Source of the DNA: Spirochaetia bacterium
GTDB lineage: Bacteria; Spirochaetota; UBA4802; UBA5550
Assembly: GCA_031289575.1 (NCBI GenBank)
Contig: JAITPE010000043.1
Span: forward strand, 1-5,624
DNA: 5,624 bases
Reading direction: 5' to 3'
Below, piece by piece: positions 1-4,014 of the stretch (the first letter of the stretch is position 1; every line of letters begins with the position of its first letter). The translations under genes and the position numbers were made by a program. The notes under the pieces are model-generated. The model was not told where the DNA came from and made no database searches. It worked only from the letters and a program-made list of their open reading frames with translations.

Positions 1-1
1 A

Positions 2-427
2 AAACTCATTAATTATTGCGTTTTTGAGCAAAAACTGCATGGATTCGTGAAATTCATCATAATAAACAAGAAGGACTCCAAAGAAGTTCTTTCCAAGTCA
101 TTTAATGCCGACCACACCGAATTTTTGACAAGGCCTATAGATATGAACGAGTTTCTGCTCCTGTTGGAAAAAACAGTTCTTGCCGAGCGCTGCAGAAAAA
201 TGCTGCGCTCTTTATCGGCGGAGCAAAGCGGTGTTCTTGGTTCAGTGGAGTGCCTTCTTTCGATCGGCAGGAAGAATGTTTTTGACCCGCACGGCAAGGG
301 TAAAATCAGCGATCTAATAGATTCCCTGAACAGTATTCCCAAAGAGCGCTCCAGTATGAAAAGCCTTTTGAGCAATTACTCTGTTTTACGCGGAAACAAC
401 GCATTTCATTTAAAAAAACACGGCTGA
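2..427 (+). CDS. Receiver-like (degenerate response regulator) protein, 3' part
   Basis: The reading frame is open from the left edge, so this is the C-terminal 141 codons of a longer gene. A GTG at 47 could be called as a start, but the residues before it (LINYCVFEQKLHGF) already fit the fold, so it is more likely an internal valine. The segment KFIIINKKD (from base 50) resembles receiver strand beta-4, and EFLTRPIDMNEFLLLLEKTV resembles the beta-5/alpha-5 end of a receiver domain. Two positions normally conserved for phosphorylation switching look replaced: Asn (65-67) where Thr/Ser is usual after beta-4, and Arg (131-133) where the Lys of the K-P pair is usual. The phospho-acceptor Asp would lie outside the window. 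About 90 residues follow with no recognised domain, ending HLKKHG at a TGA. The true C-terminus may lie in another frame (see 414-596). The receiver assignment is by pattern only. The partner kinase and output are unknown. Confidence 0.5.
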   Translation, partial: KLINYCVFEQKLHGFVKFIIINKKDSKEVLSKSFNADHTEFLTRPIDMNEFLLLLEKTVLAERCRKMLRSLSAEQSGVLGSVECLLSIGRKNVFDPHGKGKISDLIDSLNSIPKERSSMKSLLSNYSVLRGNNAFHLKKHG

Positions 428-596
428 AGAAAGGAAACGCGGAAAAATTATTGACTATTTTGAGCGTGAACCTCAAAAAGCCTTCTTGCCTGAGTATTCG
501 AATGGAGAACACGGACAGGCGCCTTTATTCTTAAATCCCTTTTTTAGGGATAACTTTTTGGAGATGTATTTATGGTTGAGTGGGAAAAGACATTAG
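414..596 (+). pseudogene. Possible out-of-frame continuation of the receiver-like gene
   Basis: After the TGA at 425-427 of the upstream frame, the frame one base further on is open from 414 to a TAG at 594-596. It has no good start codon near its beginning. It reads as plausible protein, for example KIIDYFEREPQKAF and then PLFLNPFFRDNFLEMYLW, with a normal mix of charged and aromatic residues. The two frames can be joined only between about 413 and 424, where there is a run of seven A (412-418). Removing one A gives a continuous product passing through HLKNTAEERKRG. This could be a real disabling mutation, a sequencing error in the homopolymer, or slippage during expression. The third frame is also open here, to a TAA at 532-534, but reads less like protein. 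The segment overlaps the next gene's start by 25 bases, as in many operons. Confidence 0.4.
560..563 (+). promoter_or_regulatory. Ribosome-binding site of the 92-residue gene
   Basis: GGAG lies eight bases before the ATG at 572, a normal Shine-Dalgarno position. It supports that ATG as a genuine start. The site would lie inside the extended upstream frame, so translation of the two could be coupled. Confidence 0.6.
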
Positions 597-850
597 CGGA
601 CGCGGCTAAGGATGGCAAAATAAGGGAACTTCATTTGAGAAAACTGCCCTTGCTTAAAACTACAACAAACTGGAAAAGGGTTGAACTTATCGGCTGGATA
701 GACTTCCAGATGAAATACACATACTACAAGGGCGGGCTTGTTAAACTGAACGGAAAACTCTATTTTGTTCAGGAGAAAACCATCCAGGCTCTGCAGGAGT
801 TTATGGATTGGAAGTTCCCAAGGCGGATAAACGTTATCCCCGAGACCTGA
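572..850 (+). CDS. Small basic protein of unknown function (92 residues)
   Basis: I do not recognise a family. The product is 92 residues and rich in Lys and Arg (about 17 basic against 11 acidic), with no signal peptide or membrane segment, so it is probably cytoplasmic. The first third looks helical (WEKTLADAAKDGKIRELHLRK). The middle has beta-like alternation with many aromatics (IGWIDFQMKYTYY, then GGLVKLNGKLYFVQ), followed by a helix (EKTIQALQEFMDW). The start is supported by GGAG at 560-563. It may be cotranscribed with the receiver-like gene upstream, whose possible extension overlaps its first 25 bases. Its stop is four bases from the stop of the converging minus-strand gene. Composition and spacing suggest a real gene rather than a chance frame; the minus-strand frame over the same bases reads less well and has no ribosome-binding support. 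Confidence 0.7.
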   Translation: MVEWEKTLADAAKDGKIRELHLRKLPLLKTTTNWKRVELIGWIDFQMKYTYYKGGLVKLNGKLYFVQEKTIQALQEFMDWKFPRRINVIPET

Positions 851-854
851 TTTT

Positions 855-2735
855 TTATTCTTCCCCGTTTTCTTCAAAGAGAGAAATTACAGCATTGTGT
901 TTAGCCGCTACTTTAATAATATCATCCAAGTATTTGCGATGCACAATGGCGTAGCCGGTGCCTATGACCTCTATTGAATCTGCAAGGTTTTTCACATACA
1001 TAATTTCATCAAAAAAATCAGCCCTGCTGGACTTTATAAGCACAGAATTGGTTATGGTTATCTTGAGCGTCTGCTTTGACCACTCGTTCAGTTGAAATTC
1101 CATATTTTTTGGAATAGGATTTTTCGAGTGATCCCTCAGCGTTTTTATAAACAATTCGGGAGATAGTCCTCGCTTTTGCGCCGTTACGATTGAGGAACGG
1201 CTGATTTGCGTGTTGAGGATTATATCGTCCTTTATTATTTCGGACCATGCCATTATGCGGAAGGCGCATGCGGACGAGACCTCTGTCAGCGGAACCATGA
1301 GGCTGAAGTCGGGATTGAGGTATATGTTTTTCTCGGGCTCGGGCTGTTCCTCGTCCGCGGCCTTGAGCTTAAACAACTGCTCGGCTGTATCGTACCCGGC
1401 GTCGGAGAGCAGATAATTGCCGTCTTTAATCTCTATCAAGCCGAGCATGCAAAGCAGATCGAGGCCGGCGTCGATCTCTTCTTTTTTTGCGGCTATATTG
1501 GCAATCGTTTCCGGAAGCTTTTTCTTATCGGCGTCGATTATGGCCGCGAGCAGCAATATTTTTAGATAGTTGTAATCCATTCCACTCGCGGAATGAAGAA
1601 TCTTGATTATAAGTACCGTCATTTTATAAGGAGGCAATGGGTGCGGCGGCTGAAACAAGGCGCTGTTTTTGGCTGAATCCAAGGCGTTGAGCATCTGCGA
1701 CGCGAGAATATGCGGATTCTCAAGCCCTTCCCTGAGCGGGCTTATGTTCACCCCGGCCGAGTCTTTGTTGATTCTCAGACATTTCAGCGCGGAGAGAAAG
1801 AACAATGCCATTGCGCATATCTTTGCGCTGTCCGCCGCCGCGCCGTTTCGGCCTGTGATGCGGATCATTGAGTTTACGATTCGGCTGTAATCTATTTTTC
1901 TAAAAACCATCTGTTTAGTAAGGAAAAGTCCGTATGATGAAATCGAGTCATAGGCGTGCATCATGTTTATGATGAATCTGTACCCGTTATGGACATCAAT
2001 TGAAGCGCCGGTTGCGGATTTTCCGGCTACTGCTGCGCTCCGCACCGCGGCATCCTGCTGGGCGGCCATAACCGGCAGCAGTTTTTCATTTATGATCACA
2101 TACGAGTTGAAATCAGGCAAAAGAGAGTAGTGTATGTAAAACAGAGCGTCCCCAGCGGCCTTTTCAACGGCCGCGCCCGGGTCACCGCCATTCAGCAGAG
2201 GGGCTATTTGGTTAAAAAATACAATTCCGCCATTTTCGGTGAGGAAACGGAGGATTTTTCCGGAGACAGGGTCGGTATGTTTGAGCTCCGCGCCGGATTT
2301 TTTTTGCTCCAAAGAGGTGCGAAGTTTCCTCAGCTTTTCGCCCATATTCATGTCTTCAAGATTTAGGCATATTGCGATTTCCTCAATGGCGTACACCTTG
2401 TCTAATTTATTGGTCAAAAGCTGCCGGTTCATAATGACGTGTACCATCAGCTTGTTTGATAGGGAGTTCGCGGCCTTTTCGATAGCCGGAATGCCGATGT
2501 CGAGCTGTTTGGCGAGCCCCCCGAGGTTTATTCCGTCTCCTCCTTCGGTGTAAACAGAGTTAAGGATGCCTCTCTCCTCCTTGGTGAGCGAAGATAGAAC
2601 GGAATTTATTCCGTTCACACTGAGGATGGCCTTCGTGATTTCCTTCTCTGTGGCGTGCGCGCAGCCCAGCAAAGACGCAAGGTCTTCCATTTGTTTTTGA
2701 TGCAGCTTTTTTATAGAGTCGGTTATTGTTTTCAT
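855..2735 (-). CDS. Helicase-associated (XPB/Ssl2 N-terminal-like) domain protein without helicase motor
   Basis: The product has 626 residues. Residues about 470-595 match the helicase-associated domain found at the N-terminus of XPB/Ssl2 helicases and in stand-alone bacterial proteins (Pfam Helicase_C_3 type). The key stretches are IYLNPDFSLMVPLTEVS, then a region ending RGLSPELFIKTLRDHSKNPIP, then LNEWSKQ. Upstream, residues 51-122 and 156-225 look like winged-helix units. Residues 268-290 (YGLFLTKQMVFRKIDYSRI) and 427-454 (LLCMLGLIEIKDGNYLLSDAG) also follow the usual plan of this family. There is no Walker A or DEAD-type motif, so it is not a helicase by itself. A DNA- or protein-binding role, perhaps with an XPB-type helicase encoded elsewhere, is inference. 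No membrane segment is seen. The ATG at 2733-2735 is the first start, but no Shine-Dalgarno sequence precedes it (the upstream bases are T/A-rich). The next Met, residue 16, has none either. It diverges from the lepB gene. Confidence 0.8.
   Translation of the reverse strand: MKTITDSIKKLHQKQMEDLASLLGCAHATEKEITKAILSVNGINSVLSSLTKEERGILNSVYTEGGDGINLGGLAKQLDIGIPAIEKAANSLSNKLMVHVIMNRQLLTNKLDKVYAIEEIAICLNLEDMNMGEKLRKLRTSLEQKKSGAELKHTDPVSGKILRFLTENGGIVFFNQIAPLLNGGDPGAAVEKAAGDALFYIHYSLLPDFNSYVIINEKLLPVMAAQQDAAVRSAAVAGKSATGASIDVHNGYRFIINMMHAYDSISSYGLFLTKQMVFRKIDYSRIVNSMIRITGRNGAAADSAKICAMALFFLSALKCLRINKDSAGVNISPLREGLENPHILASQMLNALDSAKNSALFQPPHPLPPYKMTVLIIKILHSASGMDYNYLKILLLAAIIDADKKKLPETIANIAAKKEEIDAGLDLLCMLGLIEIKDGNYLLSDAGYDTAEQLFKLKAADEEQPEPEKNIYLNPDFSLMVPLTEVSSACAFRIMAWSEIIKDDIILNTQISRSSIVTAQKRGLSPELFIKTLRDHSKNPIPKNMEFQLNEWSKQTLKITITNSVLIKSSRADFFDEIMYVKNLADSIEVIGTGYAIVHRKYLDDIIKVAAKHNAVISLFEENGEE
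2597..2616. repeat. Near-perfect 20-base palindrome inside the XPB-like gene
   Basis: Two perfect nine-base arms, GAACGGAAT (2597-2605) and ATTCCGTTC (2608-2616), are separated by only TT. The palindrome lies about 120 bases inside the minus-strand gene, over codons 40-46 (VNGINSV). Its symmetry and tight centre are those of a dimer binding site, but codon content alone may explain it. Confidence 0.45.
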
Positions 2736-2808
2736 TTAAAAAATTGTAGACACCATTTTGTATTTGCTTTTAATAGGCTAATTTACGTCCTGTGCTGCTC
2801 TGTCGGGA

Positions 2809-2814
2809 TATAAT
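2809..2814 (+). promoter_or_regulatory. Candidate -10 box (TATAAT) for the lepB-ftsI unit
   Basis: This is a perfect sigma-70-type -10 hexamer. It would start transcription near 2821 and leave a leader of about 66 bases before lepB. No good TTGACA-like -35 is present at 16-18 bases upstream (the region reads ACGTCCTG) and there is no extended TG, so the call rests on the -10 and its position alone. Confidence 0.35.
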
Positions 2815-2841
2815 GCAAAATTTCTATTATTTCTGCCATAT

Positions 2842-2866
2842 GTCAATAACATTATTTAAAATTGAC
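2842..2866. repeat. Spaced inverted repeat GTCAAT-N13-ATTGAC
   Basis: Two perfect six-base arms (2842-2847 and 2861-2866) flank 13 A/T-rich bases directly upstream of the lepB ribosome-binding site and downstream of the candidate -10. The placement would suit a repressor site. The arms are short, so chance occurrence in AT-rich DNA is quite possible. Confidence 0.3.
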
Positions 2867-2874
2867 GCTTCCCT

Positions 2875-2880
2875 AAGGAG
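2875..2880 (+). promoter_or_regulatory. Strong ribosome-binding site of lepB
   Basis: AAGGAG lies six bases upstream of the ATG at 2887, a near-consensus site at good spacing. It fixes the lepB start and confirms that the long N-terminal extension belongs to the protein. Confidence 0.85.
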
Positions 2881-2886
2881 CAATAC

Positions 2887-3978
2887 ATGATACAGTTTTT
2901 AAAATTAAGGACTGAAGGAACATCAGGAAACGAATACAATCTAATTTCGGGACGTTCCGCCGTAAAATTCTTCATAAGAAGAACAGTTTGTTTTATCCTC
3001 TTTATTTATGCAACATTTTTTCTTGCCGCGGCCATTCCTTTTGTAGCGACGCCATTTGTTCCGATGTACTTTATTGGCGGCTTTGCTTCAATTGTATGCT
3101 TTCTCCGGTTTATAAACCATATTGTGATGTTCCTCAGGTATAAGGGCGGGCATATCGCCGTAACCGGAGAGGGCATTGCCGTAAAGGATCGCATGTTCAG
3201 CCTTCTTATACCGGCTGCTTCCATTACATACCTTGAGCACAGCGCGCTCGGCAATCTTGTGATACATGAGAAGCTTAAATCAACATCTTTTCCGCTGATG
3301 CTTCTCGCAAAAAATGACCGCGCCGCCCTCTTTGATGACTTTCAGGATATGTCGCCCGGGCGCACGGCCGTATTTAGAAAAATATGGGAGATCGTTGACG
3401 CTGTAGGCGTAGCGCTTTTTCTTGCCGTTCACATTATACAGTATGTTGTTCAGGCATACTTTATTCCTACAGGTTCTATGGAGGATACGCTTTTAATCGG
3501 AGATCATCTGTTTGTGGAAAAGGTTACGTACGGTCCGATTATTCCGCAGATGATGTTCATGGATAAACCTCTGCGTCTTGATTTTTTGCGCATATGTGAT
3601 ATTGACCGGGGTGATATTGTAATTTTTCGTCCGCCGCATGAACCGGATAAGGACTACATAAAACGCTGCATCGCGCTGCCCGGTGATTTATTGCAGCTTA
3701 AGGACAAGGGGGTCTATGTGAACGGCGAAAGGTTGGATGAGCCCTATGTCGAGGGAAAACCTACCGACGCAAACGGACCCTTTGCCGGCCTTATACAGGG
3801 CATTGTGCCGGCGGACAAATTGGTTGTCTTTGGGGACAACCGCACAAATTCCCAGGACAGCCGCTATTTCGGCTATCTTGATATTGAAAGAGTCAAGGGA
3901 CGCGCCTTTGTTCTGTATTGGAACACAGAGTATGTCCTCAAGAGGCATGATTTTTCCCGTTTTAGGCTCATCAGGTAA
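2887..3978 (+). CDS. lepB: Signal peptidase I with N-terminal membrane/PH-like extension
   Basis: This type I signal peptidase (family S26) cuts signal peptides from exported proteins at the outer face of the inner membrane. The catalytic Ser-Lys pair is visible: S197 in FIPTGSMEDTLLIGDH and K259 in DYIKRCIALPGD. The other family boxes, RGDIVIF (241-247) and FGDNRTNSQDSRYFG (315-329), are intact, so the enzyme should be active. At 363 residues it is longer than many family members. The extra part is N-terminal: hydrophobic segments at about 33-55 and 60-83, then a beta-rich stretch at 85-155 (HIAVTGEGIAVKDRMFSLLI and following). That arrangement resembles the bacterial PH-like domain proteins with two membrane helices. 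A third membrane segment (about 169-190) then leads into the catalytic domain. The start is fixed by AAGGAG six bases upstream. ftsI follows after 36 bases, probably in the same transcript. The peptidase call is firm; the PH-like call is a fold-pattern inference. Confidence 0.95.
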   Translation: MIQFLKLRTEGTSGNEYNLISGRSAVKFFIRRTVCFILFIYATFFLAAAIPFVATPFVPMYFIGGFASIVCFLRFINHIVMFLRYKGGHIAVTGEGIAVKDRMFSLLIPAASITYLEHSALGNLVIHEKLKSTSFPLMLLAKNDRAALFDDFQDMSPGRTAVFRKIWEIVDAVGVALFLAVHIIQYVVQAYFIPTGSMEDTLLIGDHLFVEKVTYGPIIPQMMFMDKPLRLDFLRICDIDRGDIVIFRPPHEPDKDYIKRCIALPGDLLQLKDKGVYVNGERLDEPYVEGKPTDANGPFAGLIQGIVPADKLVVFGDNRTNSQDSRYFGYLDIERVKGRAFVLYWNTEYVLKRHDFSRFRLIR

Positions 3979-3996
3979 GGAACGAACCGTACGAAT

Positions 3997-4008
3997 TTCC
4001 GGCCGGAA
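3997..4008. repeat. Perfect 12-base palindrome before ftsI
   Basis: TTCCGGCCGGAA lies in the 36-base gap between the lepB stop and the ftsI ATG. It contains the only purine-rich (GGAA) stretch close enough to serve as the ftsI ribosome-binding site, seven to ten bases before the ATG. It could be a protein site or a self-pairing RNA element, or chance. Confidence 0.4.
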
Positions 4009-4014
4009 TAGCGA

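Larger units (their letters stand above)
2736..2886. promoter_or_regulatory. Divergent intergenic region between the XPB-like gene and lepB
   Basis: These 151 AT-rich bases separate two divergent genes and must carry the signals for both. On the + strand there is a perfect TATAAT (2809-2814), a dyad GTCAAT/ATTGAC (2842-2847 and 2861-2866), and AAGGAG just before lepB. On the - strand a TACAAT (2748-2743) lies seven bases before the minus-strand ATG, which would suit a leaderless transcript, but no convincing -35 box accompanies it. I see no RNA gene or riboswitch fold here. Confidence 0.6.

Noticed and set aside
47..49. GTG at 47 as the start of the first gene
   Set aside because: The frame is open to the window edge and the upstream residues fit the receiver pattern; no SD sequence precedes the GTG.
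535..551. Hairpin ATCCCT-TTTTT-AGGGAT before the 92-residue gene, as a terminator
   Set aside because: The stem is six pairs with three GC and no T-run follows directly (AAC intervenes). It also sits next to the ribosome-binding site of the next gene and within the possible extended frame.
848..900. Bidirectional terminator between the converging genes
   Set aside because: The stops are four bases apart and I see no stem-loop; only T-rich bases are present.
1206..1565. 119-residue plus-strand frame opposite the XPB-like gene
   Set aside because: It is antisense to a well-supported domain region (residues about 390-510) and has no recognisable family pattern of its own.
1578..1595. Inverted repeat CATTCC/GGAATG within the XPB-like gene
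   Set aside because: Six-base arms only, inside coding sequence, with no supporting context.
2155..2174. Inverted repeat GCGGCC/GGCCGC within the XPB-like gene
   Set aside because: Six-base arms with an eight-base loop in Ala-rich codons; expected by chance.
2862..2867. TTGACG as a -35 box for lepB
   Set aside because: The matching -10 would fall at or inside the lepB start. The bases are better explained as an arm of the dyad.
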